In this document: positions 18,090 through 27,112 of the stretch, one piece after another
Layout: each line of letters opens with the position of its first letter
Numbering within the stretch: position 1 is the stretch's first letter
From: Streptomyces sp. NBC_01268
GTDB lineage: Bacteria > Actinomycetota > Actinomycetes > Streptomycetales > Streptomycetaceae
Direction: 5' to 3'
Assembly (NCBI RefSeq): GCF_036240795.1
Contig: NZ_CP108454.1
Span: 7,996,001 to 8,060,000 of the forward strand
Length of the DNA stretch: 64,000 nt
Translations under genes and position numbers: made by a program
The notes under the pieces: model-generated
What the model saw: only the letters and a program-made list of their open reading frames with translations
Databases searched by the model: none
What the model was told of the DNA's origin: nothing

Positions 18090-19372
18090 GGCAACTCCAC
18101 GCTCATCATGGTCGGTCCCCCTACGGGACTGCTCATCCGGAATGTCCCGTCCACGGACCGCACGCGCTGGGCGAGCCCCCGCAGACCGCTTCCCCTGGAC
18201 GGATCGGCCCCGCCCACCCCGTCGTCGGCGATCACCACCCGCAGTATCCCGCCCAGCCGCGTGACGGTCACGTCCGCCCTGCTCGCCTCACGCGCGTGCT
18301 TGGCCACGTTCGTCAGCGCCTCGGAGACCACGAAGTAGGCGACGGCCTCGACGGCGGACGCGGCCCGATCGGCAGGACGCGCCTCCGCCTCCTCGGCGGT
18401 CGACCGGTGGGGCGGCAGGTCGACGCGCAGCCGTACCGGCAGCGGCGAGCGCGCCGCGAGTCCGGACAGGGCCGCGTCGAGGCCCAGTTCGTCGAGGACC
18501 GCCGGATGCAGCCCGCGCACCAGGTTGCCGAGCTCCTCGATCGCGTCCTTCGCCTCCTGGTGGGCCGCCTCGATCACCGCCCGCGCCTCGGGCGGCAGGT
18601 CCTTCAGCGTCGCCTTGGCGATCCCCAGGTTGAGTGCGAGCGCCACCAGCCGCTGCTGGGCGCCGTCGTGCAGGTCCCGCTCGATCCGGCGCCGCTCGGC
18701 GTCCGCCGCGTCGACGGCGCCCGCGCGGCTCTCGGTGAGGTCGGCGACCCGCTGCGCGAGGTCCTCGCTCGCGTCGGGGCCCAGCAGCCGGGGCCCGAGG
18801 TGGGTCTCCATCCGGACCAGGGCCTCGGAGAGGGCGGGCACGAGGGCGAGCGCGCCGAGTCCGGCCAGCGTGACGTAGAACGCCTGGGTGCTGTACCCGC
18901 GGTGCTCGATCCGCCACTCGAAGGGCACCGCCCAGACCCACACGTACACCGTGGCCGCGGCCAGCCCGGCCGCCAAGAGCGCGATCAGCAGCGCTTCGAG
19001 CGCGCCGAGGAGCAGACCGGTGAAGGAGTGGTAGCCGGCCTGCCGCAGCGGCCGCCGCCACCCCGGGCGGGGGATGTCGATGCCGAGCAGCCGCCGCCAC
19101 CCCGGGCGGGGGATGTCGATGCCGAGCAGCCGCCGGAACCGCCAGATCTGGGCCGCCGTCAGCGCCGGCACGACGAGGACCGCGAGCACGACGACGACCC
19201 CCAGGACCACCGGCGCCTGGGCGTCGCCCCCGTCGACGGTCTCCCAGAGGAGGCCGGAGGCGAGGAACAGCAGGAACCCCATGAGGAGATGGAGGGGTAT
19301 CCCCAGGGCGAGGAAGGACTTGTCTCGGGCCACGCGGGTGAGCGCGCGCCGCGTCCGGGGCGGGACTTTCAT
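18077..19372 (-). CDS. Sensor histidine kinase (HisKA_3/DesK type) with an internal 13-residue duplication
   Basis: 431 residues. Membrane helices lie at about 20-45 and 55-75, then after a cytoplasmic loop at about 118-148 and 165-185. The dimerisation domain holds H235 (RRRIERDLHDGAQQRL) and the ATPase domain has DDGVGGADPSRGSGLRG. The loop after the second helix contains LLGIDIPRPGWRR twice in a row (residues 82-94 and 95-107), an exact 39-base duplication that keeps frame. The bottom-strand promoter reads TACGGT, six bases, ATG, suggesting a leaderless transcript. The signal is unknown. Confidence 0.9.
   Translation of the reverse strand: MKVPPRTRRALTRVARDKSFLALGIPLHLLMGFLLFLASGLLWETVDGGDAQAPVVLGVVVVLAVLVVPALTAAQIWRFRRLLGIDIPRPGWRRLLGIDIPRPGWRRPLRQAGYHSFTGLLLGALEALLIALLAAGLAAATVYVWVWAVPFEWRIEHRGYSTQAFYVTLAGLGALALVPALSEALVRMETHLGPRLLGPDASEDLAQRVADLTESRAGAVDAADAERRRIERDLHDGAQQRLVALALNLGIAKATLKDLPPEARAVIEAAHQEAKDAIEELGNLVRGLHPAVLDELGLDAALSGLAARSPLPVRLRVDLPPHRSTAEEAEARPADRAASAVEAVAYFVVSEALTNVAKHAREASRADVTVTRLGGILRVVIADDGVGGADPSRGSGLRGLAQRVRSVDGTFRMSSPVGGPTMMSVELPCPT
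19052..19129. repeat. Exact 39-base tandem duplication inside the kinase gene
   Basis: Bases 19052-19090 and 19091-19129 are identical; the unit is a multiple of three, so the reading frame is kept. Confidence 0.95.
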
Positions 19373-19546
19373 GATCCAACCGTACGGTCAGCCCTCGCGC
19401 CCGCGATATGCAGCTGGTGTCCGGGCCGGGGGTACAGCCAGTGCCACCCCAAGTCGGACACCGGTGTTACTGACCGGAGCGGGGCCGCGGAGGAGTGTTG
19501 ATCACGAGCCCGGACACCGGGTCAGCGACCCCGAAAGGCACCCGCC

Positions 19547-20086
19547 ATGGCCCTGATCACCGCCCACCCCGTGACCGCGTCCGAGGGCCGCCGCACCGAC
19601 GGACGGATGGTCGGGCGGGTCGCCGACCCCATGGCGGCGCGGGGCGCTGACCGGAGGGCCGACCGCACCGGCGGCCGCGTCGCCGGGGCGACCGACGGGG
19701 CCCCGAAGGGCCCCGAGCGGGTGGGCCGTTCCCGGCGCCGCCAGGGTCGTGTCCTGCTCGGCGCGGGCCTGGTCCTGCTGCCCTGGCTCGGCTACCTCGC
19801 CGGCACCCTGCCGCCCGTCGAGGCGGCGGCCTGGGTCACCCTCGACGCCCTGGAGGCGGCCGCCCTCCTGACGGCCGGGAGCCGCCTCCTCACCGGAGAC
19901 CCCCGCCACCGCGCCCCCGCGGCGGCGGCGGCCGCTCTCCTCCTCGCCGACGCCTGCGTCGACCTCGCGACCGCGGCCCCCGGCCCCGAGCTGATCACGG
20001 CCGTCGCCATGGCCGCGCTCGCGGAACTCCCGCTGGCTGCCCTCTGCGTGACGCTGGCCGCGAGGGGGCGGGGAGCGCTGACCTGA
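19547..20086 (+). CDS. Small membrane protein of unknown function
   Basis: 179 residues. An Arg/Gly-rich cytoplasmic N-terminus of about 65 residues precedes four hydrophobic helices (LLGAGLVLLPWLGYLAGTL, AWVTLDALEAAALLTAG, AAAAALLLADACVDLAT, ELPLAALCVTLAARG). An AAAGG site lies before the ATG. The arrangement is common in Streptomyces but has no assigned role. It is divergent from the histidine kinase gene, so it could be a target or accessory of that system (inference only). Confidence 0.7.
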   Translation: MALITAHPVTASEGRRTDGRMVGRVADPMAARGADRRADRTGGRVAGATDGAPKGPERVGRSRRRQGRVLLGAGLVLLPWLGYLAGTLPPVEAAAWVTLDALEAAALLTAGSRLLTGDPRHRAPAAAAAALLLADACVDLATAAPGPELITAVAMAALAELPLAALCVTLAARGRGALT

Positions 20087-20110
20087 GCGGCTCGTCTCTC
20101 CGCCCGTCGG

Positions 20111-20139
20111 CGCCCGTCGGCGCCCGGCGCCGACGGGCG
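20111..20139. terminator. Bidirectional GC-rich hairpin
   Basis: Near-perfect self-complementary sequence between two convergent genes: CGCCCGTCGGCGCC against GGCGCCGACGGGCG. Confidence 0.7.
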
Positions 20140-20164
20140 TGGCGGGCCGTGCGGGCGGTGTGGA

Positions 20165-21112
20165 TCAGGCGCCCGCGGCCACGGCCGTCAGCCAGGCGTT
20201 CCAGTCGTTCTCGTAGTCCAGCGAGGTCAGGAACGTACGCGCGGCGGTCCAGTTCCCGGTGCGGTAGAGGGCGAGCAGGGTGGCGACGTCGTCCGGGTGC
20301 TCCTCGACCATGTAACGGGCGGACAGGTAACCCCAGTTGTAGGTGCGGTTGACGTCGGTGTTGTCGTAGGTGGTGTCGAACAGCGTGCGGAGGGAGTAGG
20401 TGTGGTTGCCGGCCTCGGCCGTCGCCTTGGTGTAGGGGATGCCGCGGTACGAGTAGGAGACGTACTCCGCTATGCCCTCGCCCCACCACACGGTGGGGGT
20501 GGTCTGACTGGCGCCGAAGTCGCCGTACAGGTCGTAGCGGCCGTCGAGGTAGTGGGTGTACTCGTGGTTGAGGTTCCAGATCTGCCAGCCGGGGCTCACG
20601 TCGGTGCGCTCGTAGCAGATGAACCGCGGCTGGTTGTTCTTCTTGGCGGGGTCGCCCTCCAGGTACATGCCGCCGTTGTTGGTGTCGATGCCGTAGATCT
20701 TGCCCGCATAGGCCTTGTAGTCGGCGCTCGAGTCGAAGACGTCGACCTCCAGGGTCGTGTTGGAGTCGTTCGCGACGGGCCCCGCATCCTTGACCACGCC
20801 GTGGAAGAACGCGTCCTGGTCGGCCAGGCTCGCGCAGGTCGCGGCCAGTTGGGCGGTGGTCATCTCCTGGGCCCGGATCCGCAGCGAGGGGCTGCAGTCG
20901 TGGACGACCGGCAGGATGCGCGACTCCAGCCTGCCGCCGGCGGCGCCGGTCGCGGCAAGGGTGCCCGAGGCCTTGCCGTGGGCCGGCCGCTGGCCCGGGT
21001 CCGCGAACGCGTGGTCCGGGGAGGGCTCGGCCCGGGTGGCTTGGGCGGCCTGGGCGGGAGCGGCCGCGACGGCGGCGATGAGCAGGGCGGTGGCGATGGC
21101 CATGGCGCGCAA
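20165..21112 (-). CDS. Short secreted M9 collagenase-like metallopeptidase
   Basis: 315 residues. The TTG at 21112 is chosen because AGGAG lies six bases before it; an ATG three codons later is possible. A signal peptide is followed by a peptidase M9 catalytic subdomain: HEYTH at 183-187 in the collagenase signature HEYTHYLDGRYDLYG and a downstream glutamate in WWGEGIAEY as third zinc ligand. Classical bacterial collagenases have about 800-1000 residues with activator, PKD and collagen-binding domains; all of these are missing here, so fibrillar collagen is an unlikely substrate. Confidence 0.82.
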   Translation of the reverse strand: MRAMAIATALLIAAVAAAPAQAAQATRAEPSPDHAFADPGQRPAHGKASGTLAATGAAGGRLESRILPVVHDCSPSLRIRAQEMTTAQLAATCASLADQDAFFHGVVKDAGPVANDSNTTLEVDVFDSSADYKAYAGKIYGIDTNNGGMYLEGDPAKKNNQPRFICYERTDVSPGWQIWNLNHEYTHYLDGRYDLYGDFGASQTTPTVWWGEGIAEYVSYSYRGIPYTKATAEAGNHTYSLRTLFDTTYDNTDVNRTYNWGYLSARYMVEEHPDDVATLLALYRTGNWTAARTFLTSLDYENDWNAWLTAVAAGA

Positions 21113-21276
21113 GATTCACTCCTGGAGATGGGCGGAGGGAAGCCCCGTCCGTAACGGGCTGCGCAGTAAAATGGCACATGTCACATGTCTTTTCAATACG
21201 TGGAGCAGCCGGGTGCCGTGCTCCTCGACAGGGCCCGGTGTGACCGGGGCGGGTCCGGCAGGGTACGAAGGCTCCT

Positions 21277-21861
21277 GTGAAAGAAGAGACCCCTGAGGCG
21301 ACCGTCCGCGTGTTCATCGCGCTCGCCCCGCCCGACGACGCGAAGGACGAGCTGGAGCGGGAACTGCTGCCCGCCTACACGGCGTACCCCCGGATGCGCT
21401 GGAACCGCATCGAGGACTGGCACATCACCCTCGCCTTCCTCGGCGAGCTCCCCGTCTCCGCCGTGCCTCCCCTGCGGCGCCCCCTCGCCGAACTCGCGGC
21501 GTCCCGCGGGCCGCTCCGGCTCGCGCTGCACGGCGGCGGTCACTTCGACGAGCGGGTCCTGTGGAGCGGCATCGACGGCGACCTCGACGGGCTCCACCGC
21601 CTGGCGGCGGACGTGCGGTCCTTGGTGAACGACTGCGGCATCCCCTACGAGGGGCGCCCCCTGCGCCCCCACCTGACCCTCGCCCGGGCCCGGCGCGACG
21701 ACCTGTCGAGCGTGGTCGAGACGGCCGCCGCCCTCGCCGGGTTCCGGGGCCGCACCTGGCGCACCGAACGCCTCCACCTCGTCGGCAGCAACGTAGGCCG
21801 GGGACCCGGACCGATCCGCTACCGGGACATCGAGGCCTGGGAGCTGGGCGGCGGCGAGTGA
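21277..21861 (+). CDS. thpR: RNA 2',3'-cyclic phosphodiesterase
   Basis: 194 residues, GTG start. It has the two HxT motifs of the 2H phosphoesterase superfamily, HIT at 49-51 (WHITLAFLGE) and HLT at 134-136 (RPHLTLARA), correctly spaced for the pseudo-symmetric fold. ThpR hydrolyses 2',3'-cyclic phosphate ends of RNA and was historically called 2'-5' RNA ligase. It acts in the cytoplasm and is usually monocistronic, as here. Confidence 0.92.
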   Translation: MKEETPEATVRVFIALAPPDDAKDELERELLPAYTAYPRMRWNRIEDWHITLAFLGELPVSAVPPLRRPLAELAASRGPLRLALHGGGHFDERVLWSGIDGDLDGLHRLAADVRSLVNDCGIPYEGRPLRPHLTLARARRDDLSSVVETAAALAGFRGRTWRTERLHLVGSNVGRGPGPIRYRDIEAWELGGGE

Positions 21862-21889
21862 CGGCCGGACCTGGTCTGCCGCGCGGGCG

Positions 21890-22480
21890 TCACGGGTGGG
21901 AGACTCCACCGAGGGCCGCGACGGCGAGCCGTACCGCTCGGTCGTTCACGACGTCGTAGTCGGCGCCGCCCTCCAGGGCGCTCGTCGCGGCGTTGACGAA
22001 CCCCTGGAGCAGGCGCGCGGTGATCAGGGGGGCGTCGTCGCCGAGGTCGCGCAGGGCTCCGACGAGCGGGTCGAGCAGGGCCCGGTGCGCCTCGTCCGCG
22101 CCCGCACGCAGGGCGGCGGCGTCCTGGTCGTCGGCGGTGGCGCGGGCGATGCGGTGCTCGCCGTCGCGGACCATCTCCAGCTGCGCGGTGACGTAGGCGG
22201 CGACCCGCTCCTCGGGTGAGTCGCCGGCGGCGGCGAGGGCGGCGTGGATGCGCTCGGTCCAGCGCGGCGCGGCCTCCCGCACCACCTCCGTGAGCAGGTG
22301 CTGCCGGTCCGGGAAGTACTTGTAGACGCTGTTGCGGGCCAGCCCGGTACGCCGGGCCACGGCCGCGAAGGTCACCTTCGAGGCGTCGCCCTCCGCGAGC
22401 AGCTCCCGCGCGGCGTCGAGCAGGGCGGAACGCTGCTGGGTGCGGTGGTCGGCGACCGTGGCAGCGTGGATCTTGGGCAC
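21890..22480 (-). CDS. TetR-family repressor
   Basis: 196 residues. The N-terminal helix-turn-helix is typical (ALLDAARELLAEGDASKVTFAAVARRTGLARNSVYKYFPDRQHLL), followed by an all-helical ligand domain. The GTG start at 22480 is preceded by TAGACT and six bases, a leaderless arrangement. Only 51 bases separate it from the divergent methyltransferase gene, whose promoter overlaps, so it probably controls that gene and itself. Confidence 0.85.
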   Translation of the reverse strand: MPKIHAATVADHRTQQRSALLDAARELLAEGDASKVTFAAVARRTGLARNSVYKYFPDRQHLLTEVVREAAPRWTERIHAALAAAGDSPEERVAAYVTAQLEMVRDGEHRIARATADDQDAAALRAGADEAHRALLDPLVGALRDLGDDAPLITARLLQGFVNAATSALEGGADYDVVNDRAVRLAVAALGGVSHP

Positions 22481-22531
22481 GGGCCCAGTCTAGGCCTGTC
22501 CCGGGGGTCGGGTGACTCCTAGGCTGGGCCG
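22481..22531. promoter_or_regulatory. Back-to-back leaderless promoters of the TetR and methyltransferase genes
   Basis: On the bottom strand TAGACT lies six bases before the GTG at 22480. On the top strand TAGGCT (22520-22525) lies six bases before the ATG at 22532. No ribosome site is seen for either gene. Confidence 0.6.
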
Positions 22532-23281
22532 ATGGATCCGGCAGCCGCGGTGCCCGACGAGACCGCCAACGACTACGACCGTTTCGCGGAGGAGTACGCC
22601 GCGGAGAACGAGCACGGCCTCGTGAACGCGTACTACGAGAGGCCCGCGATGACGGCCCTGGCCGGAGACGTCGCCGGCCGTCGGATCCTGGACGCCGGGT
22701 GCGGCTCGGGCCCGTTGACCGCGGCCCTGCGCGACCGTGGAGCGGTCGTCAGCGGTGTCGACGCCAGCACCGGGATGCTGGCGCTGGCCAGGCGCCGGCT
22801 CGGAGCGGACGCGGACCTGCGCGTCGCCGATCTGCGCGACCCGCTGCCGTTCGCGGACGGCGCGTTCGACGACGTGGTCGCGTCGCTGGTGCTGCACTAC
22901 CTGGAGGACTGGGGTCCGACGCTGGCCGAGTTCCGGCGGGTGCTCCGGCCGGGCGGCCGGCTGATCGCGTCGGTGGACCATCCCTTCGTCGCGTACACGA
23001 TCCAGGAGCCCCGGCCCGACTACTTCGCGACCACCAGCTACACCTTCGACTGGCCGCTCGGCGGGCAGCTCGTGCCGATGAGGTTCTGGCGCAAGCCACT
23101 GCACGCGATGACGGACGCCTTCACGGCCGCCGGTTTCCGCCTGACCGCCGTCGCCGAGCCACAGCCCGACCCGGCCGCCCGCGACCTGTTCCCCGACTCC
23201 TTCCAGGCCCTCGCCGACAGCCCCTGCTTCCTGTTCTTCGTCGTGGAAGCGCCGCAGCCGCCCGGACGCGCGAACGGCTGA
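22532..23281 (+). CDS. Class I SAM-dependent methyltransferase
   Basis: 249 residues. Motif I is ILDAGCGSGPLTAALRDRG (SAM binding), followed by an acidic ribose-binding residue (VSGVDAS) and motif IV-like AFDDVVASLVLHYLEDW, the UbiE/MenG-like group. It probably methylates a small molecule; the substrate cannot be predicted. Divergent TetR control suggests a detoxification or specialised-metabolism role (inference). Confidence 0.88.
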   Translation: MDPAAAVPDETANDYDRFAEEYAAENEHGLVNAYYERPAMTALAGDVAGRRILDAGCGSGPLTAALRDRGAVVSGVDASTGMLALARRRLGADADLRVADLRDPLPFADGAFDDVVASLVLHYLEDWGPTLAEFRRVLRPGGRLIASVDHPFVAYTIQEPRPDYFATTSYTFDWPLGGQLVPMRFWRKPLHAMTDAFTAAGFRLTAVAEPQPDPAARDLFPDSFQALADSPCFLFFVVEAPQPPGRANG

Positions 23282-23293
23282 GGTGCCGGCGGG

Positions 23294-24565
23294 TCAGAAC
23301 CAGTGCAGGCAGTGCGGCGGGCGCTCCGCGCGGAAGAGCGCGTCGGCGAGGGCGGCCGCGGCCGGGTGGTGGGCCCGGATGTGCCCCGCGCGTACGAGGG
23401 CGCTCGGGGCGGTGCCGCCGAGGTAGACCGCGCCCAGGTCGTTCACGTCGAGCGTCAGGTCGGGCGCCCGGTCGGTCGGGACGCAGTCGGCCTTGCCGTC
23501 CCGGACGGTCAGCAGGTGGCGGCCGCGCTCGCCGAGGAACGGGTCGGCGACGTCGAGGACGAGCTCGCCGTCGCCGAACCACCCGCGCGCGGTCAGCGCC
23601 CGGGGGACGTCGAGGAGCCGGACCCACAGCCAGTCGGTCTCGCCGCTCAGCGTGCCCGCGCGGAAGTCCGTGAGCTGCCAGCGCAGCGGGTGCTCGGGCG
23701 GGAGGTGCTTGAACACGACCTGGCCGACCAGGTCGTGGCCGAGCAGGAAGCGGGCCAGGGCCGTGAAGGCGGCGTCGTCGGTGGCGACGGTCTCGTCGAC
23801 GGTCAGGGTGTCGGCGTCGCCGATCGAGTAGCTCGCGTAGCCGTCCGGGACGCCGTCGGCGCCCCGGTGGACGGCGACGTAACGCGGCGCGCGGGAGACG
23901 GGCGGCTGCCCCGCGCCCAGGGCCCACCAGCGGGCCGGCCGGGACAACGCGCCGGGCTGCGCGCGGCGGTAGCGCTCGTAGACCTCTTCCAGGACCTCCC
24001 CGCACTCGGCCCGGCGCAGGACCTCGACCGAGGCGCCGCGTGATCCGTCCGCCGGGGCGGCGTCCGCGCCGTCCGCGCCGTCCGCGCTGTCGACGCCGTC
24101 CGCGCCGTTCGCCCGTGGCGGGGCGAAGGCCGCCTGGTCGCGCCGCACCGTGAGGCGCCGGGTGTACGTCGCGGGTCCGTAGCCGAACCGGCCGTAGATC
24201 GTGGCCTCCGAGGCCAGCAGCACGGAGAGGAACTCCCCTCCGGCCCGCAGCTCGGTGAGCTGATGCCGCATCATCGCGCTGAGCACGCCCCGGCGTCGGT
24301 GCGAGGGCAGGACGCCGACGGCGGTCACCCCGGCGGCGGGTGCGAGGGCCCCGCCGGGCAGGGTGAGTTCGAAGGCGTACGTGCCGGCGGTACCGACGGG
24401 CCGGCCGTCCGCAGCCCGGGCGAGCAGGCACCGTTCCGGTTCCAACGCCGCCCACCAGACATTGCCGCCGTCCTCGGCCGGGGTCTCCGGGAAGCGTCCG
24501 AACGCGGTGTGGAGCGTGTCGACGAAGACGGCGTGGTCCTGGTCGGTCGTGGGACGGATGTCCAT
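23294..24565 (-). CDS. Eis-like GNAT acetyltransferase
   Basis: 423 residues, ATG at 24565 with a GGAGG site. The N-terminal GNAT domain has the acetyl-CoA loop VGVLPSHRRRGVLSAMMRHQL; a central second GNAT-like region follows, and the C-terminal SCP2-like domain includes LLTVRDGKADC. This is the Eis architecture, whose members acetylate aminoglycosides, lysines or polyamines as hexamers. A low-complexity Asp/Ala/Gly insert (about 160-180) interrupts the middle domain. It converges tightly on the methyltransferase gene. Confidence 0.85.
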   Translation of the reverse strand: MDIRPTTDQDHAVFVDTLHTAFGRFPETPAEDGGNVWWAALEPERCLLARAADGRPVGTAGTYAFELTLPGGALAPAAGVTAVGVLPSHRRRGVLSAMMRHQLTELRAGGEFLSVLLASEATIYGRFGYGPATYTRRLTVRRDQAAFAPPRANGADGVDSADGADGADAAPADGSRGASVEVLRRAECGEVLEEVYERYRRAQPGALSRPARWWALGAGQPPVSRAPRYVAVHRGADGVPDGYASYSIGDADTLTVDETVATDDAAFTALARFLLGHDLVGQVVFKHLPPEHPLRWQLTDFRAGTLSGETDWLWVRLLDVPRALTARGWFGDGELVLDVADPFLGERGRHLLTVRDGKADCVPTDRAPDLTLDVNDLGAVYLGGTAPSALVRAGHIRAHHPAAAALADALFRAERPPHCLHWF

Positions 24566-24723
24566 GGCTGCTGCCTCCCCGGGATGCCTGTCGGACAGGC
24601 CCTGCGCGCCACGGCCATGGCGCCCGCCACAGTGCACCCTCGCCCGGAGGGAAGAGCAACCGATTAACGCGGCGGGCCGGGGCGACCCACGACCCCACTT
24701 GGGGACGCCCCGTCGCCATCATC

Positions 24724-24745
24724 TATCTTAGGGACGCCTAGTCCC
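24724..24745 (+). promoter_or_regulatory. Candidate promoter with overlapping operator for the ABC exporter
   Basis: TATCTT (24724-24729) could be a -10 box. It abuts GGGAC-N5-GTCCC (24731-24745), an inverted repeat where transcription would start; TAGG-N4-CCTA is nested inside. A regulator binding here would block initiation. The rest of the 24566-24862 gap shows no gene. Confidence 0.45.
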
Positions 24746-24862
24746 CATCCTTGCTCCTGCCACCCCTCTTCATGCGCACCGCCGCCCCCGACTCCACCCC
24801 CGACTCCACCCCCGTCCTCACCTTGACCCAGCTCCCGATCCTGGACTTCTGGAGGGAACACC

Positions 24863-25999
24863 GTGTTCCTCGCCCTGCTGGAACTGAAAGCGGCCCGGGG
24901 CCGCTTCCTGCTGATGGGCAGCGTCGTCGTGCTCGTCGCCGCGCTCGTCGGCATCGTGTCCGGCTTCACCACAGGCCTCGGCGACGACACCGTCTCCGCC
25001 CTGCGCAGGCTCCCCGCGACCCACATCGCCTTCGCGGCCGGCTCGGCCTCCGACCAGTTCGCCCGCGGGCTGATCGACGCCCCGACCGCCGACGGCTGGC
25101 GGAAGGACCCGGCCGTCGAGAGCGCGGAGGCGACCCCGCTCGGCGTCTCGATCACCCGGGGCACCACGAGTCGGGGCACCGAAGTGGATCTCGCCGCGTT
25201 CGGCGTCGAACCCGGCGCCTTCACCGACCCGGGCGCCGACGACGGCACGCCCCTGGACGCGGCCACGCCCCTGGGCGTGGTCGTCTCCCGCCAACTCGCC
25301 GACGAAGGCGTGCGGATCGGCGACACCCTCGTCGTCGACCGGCTCGGCATCCGCCTGGCGGTGGTCGGCACGACGGGCCGCTCCTCGTACGGGCACGTCC
25401 CCGTCGCGTACGTCACCACGGACACCTGGCGTCGCATCCGCTTCACCGTCCCCGGCGCGAAGGCCCTCCCCGCCGACCTCCCGCTCCAGTACAGCGCGAT
25501 GGCGCTCCGCCTCCCCGAAGACGCCGACAGCACCACCCTCGCGGCGGCCGACCGCCGCCACGGCACGACGACCGTCCCCCTGGAGAAGGCCTTCGCGGCG
25601 GCCCCCGGCTACGAGGGCGAGCGCCTGACCATGACGTCGATCCAGACCTTCCTCTTCCTCATCGCCCCGCTCGTCGTCGGCGCCTTCTTCGCCGTGTGGA
25701 CCGTCCAGCGCACCCCGGAACTCGCCCTGCTCCGCGCCATGGGCGCCTCCCGGAGCCGCCTGCTCGGCCACACCCTCGCCCAGGCCGCCGTCGTGGTCGC
25801 CGCCGGCACCGCGGCCGGAGCGGCGCTGGCCTCCACCGTCGGCCTGCTCGTCGGCGGACAAGTGCCGTTCAGCCTGCCCGCGAGCACCCTCGCGACCACC
25901 ATGGCCGCCGTGGCCCTGGTCGGCCTCGCGGGCTCCGCCCTCACCCTGCGCCGCGTGACCACCGTCGACCCGATGACCATGCTGGGAGCCGCCCGATGA
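24863..25999 (+). CDS. FtsX/MacB-type ABC transporter permease
   Basis: 378 residues, GTG start with GGAGGGA upstream. An N-terminal membrane helix is followed by a MacB-like periplasmic domain of about 210 residues and a C-terminal FtsX core of three helices (TFLFLIAPLVVGAFFAVWTVQR ... ALLRAMGASRSRLLG). The stop overlaps the ATPase start by ATGA. Such pairs export peptides, lipoproteins or antibiotics by mechanotransmission. The cargo is unknown. Confidence 0.88.
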   Translation: MFLALLELKAARGRFLLMGSVVVLVAALVGIVSGFTTGLGDDTVSALRRLPATHIAFAAGSASDQFARGLIDAPTADGWRKDPAVESAEATPLGVSITRGTTSRGTEVDLAAFGVEPGAFTDPGADDGTPLDAATPLGVVVSRQLADEGVRIGDTLVVDRLGIRLAVVGTTGRSSYGHVPVAYVTTDTWRRIRFTVPGAKALPADLPLQYSAMALRLPEDADSTTLAAADRRHGTTTVPLEKAFAAAPGYEGERLTMTSIQTFLFLIAPLVVGAFFAVWTVQRTPELALLRAMGASRSRLLGHTLAQAAVVVAAGTAAGAALASTVGLLVGGQVPFSLPASTLATTMAAVALVGLAGSALTLRRVTTVDPMTMLGAAR

Positions 26000-26676
26000 G
26001 CCTCCACCTCCACGCCGTCACCGTCACCCTCGGCCGGGGCGACTCCCGCACCACCGCCCTGCGGTCCGTCACCGCCGGCTTCGCACCGGGCGTCCTCACC
26101 GCCCTCGTCGGCCCCTCCGGCTCCGGCAAGTCCACCCTCCTCGCCGTCGCCGGCGCCCTGCTGCGCCCCGACAGCGGCCAGGCCCTCCTGAACGGCACCG
26201 ACCTCGCCGCCCTCACCGACCGGGAACGCGCACGGGCCCGCCGCGAACGCATCGGCTTCATGTTCCAGAGCGGCAACCTCCTCAGCGGACTCACCGCCGA
26301 GGAACAACTCCTGGCCGCGGCCTCTGTCGCGGGCCGCCCGCCCCGGTCCCTGCGCGCCAGAGCCCGCGAGCTCCTCACCGAAGTGGGGCTCGCGCACCGC
26401 CTGACCCACCGCCCCGACCAGCTCTCCGGCGGCGAACGCCAGCGCGTCGCCCTCGCCCGAGCCCTCCTCCTCGAACCGGAACTCCTCCTCGTCGACGAAC
26501 CGACGGCCGCCGTCGACCGCACCCGAGCGGAGGACCTCACCGCCCTGATCGCCCGCACCACCCACCAGTACGGATGCGTCACCGTCGTGGCCACCCACGA
26601 CCCCGTGGTCAGCGGCGCGGCGGACACCACCCTCGACATGCTGGACCAGGCCGCGTCGGCGGCGACGACGGTCTGA
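25996..26676 (+). CDS. ABC transporter ATPase (LolD/MacB type)
   Basis: 226 residues. Walker A is GPSGSGKST with K45, the signature is LSGGERQR (about residue 140), Walker B is LLLVDEP and the H-loop is ATHDP. It is translationally coupled to the FtsX-type permease, forming a two-gene half-transporter that would dimerise. No adjacent periplasmic adaptor gene is present, as usual for Gram-positive MacB-like systems. Confidence 0.9.
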   Translation: MSLHLHAVTVTLGRGDSRTTALRSVTAGFAPGVLTALVGPSGSGKSTLLAVAGALLRPDSGQALLNGTDLAALTDRERARARRERIGFMFQSGNLLSGLTAEEQLLAAASVAGRPPRSLRARARELLTEVGLAHRLTHRPDQLSGGERQRVALARALLLEPELLLVDEPTAAVDRTRAEDLTALIARTTHQYGCVTVVATHDPVVSGAADTTLDMLDQAASAATTV

Positions 26677-26723
26677 TTCGGCAACGCCCCGGGAGGCGAG
26701 GCGGCGACGCGTCCCCGCGCATC

Positions 26724-27020
26724 GACCCGGCGCGAGTGTGGCCGTTCGAACGCCGGACGGCGGGGGAGCAGGGCATCCCGCAGACCTGCCTGCACTGGCC
26801 GCCCTCCCGCGCCGACCGCCCCGCCCCCGGCCGCACCCTGACCATGCCGGTCCTGCTCCTGGCAGGGGACCGGGACCCCTCGACACCGCCGGCGTGGGCC
26901 CGGGACCGGGCCGCGCGGACCCCGAAGGCCGAGCTCGTCCTCATCGAGGGAGCCGGCCACTCCACCCAGAGCCGAAGCACCGGCGGCGCCCGCGCGGCAG
27001 AGAGGTTCCTGCTGCGGCAG
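26724..27020 (+). pseudogene. C-terminal remnant of an alpha/beta hydrolase (S33/TAP-like)
   Basis: One frame reads the last strand-helix units of a TAP-like hydrolase: QTCLHWP, then MPVLLLAGDRDPSTPPAWARD with the acid residue, then LVLIEGAGHSTQSR with the catalytic His. No N-terminal half or nucleophile elbow exists upstream, where the ABC gene ends. It is a truncated relic about 99 codons long; the missing part was presumably deleted. Confidence 0.65.
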
Positions 27021-27112
27021 GCGGACCGAGGGAGGGCAGGAGCGCGGTGCGGGCGGACGGGGTTCCGCCCGCGGGGGTGGCCTGGCCCGGAGCGCCGCGT
27101 GAGAATGCCGCC

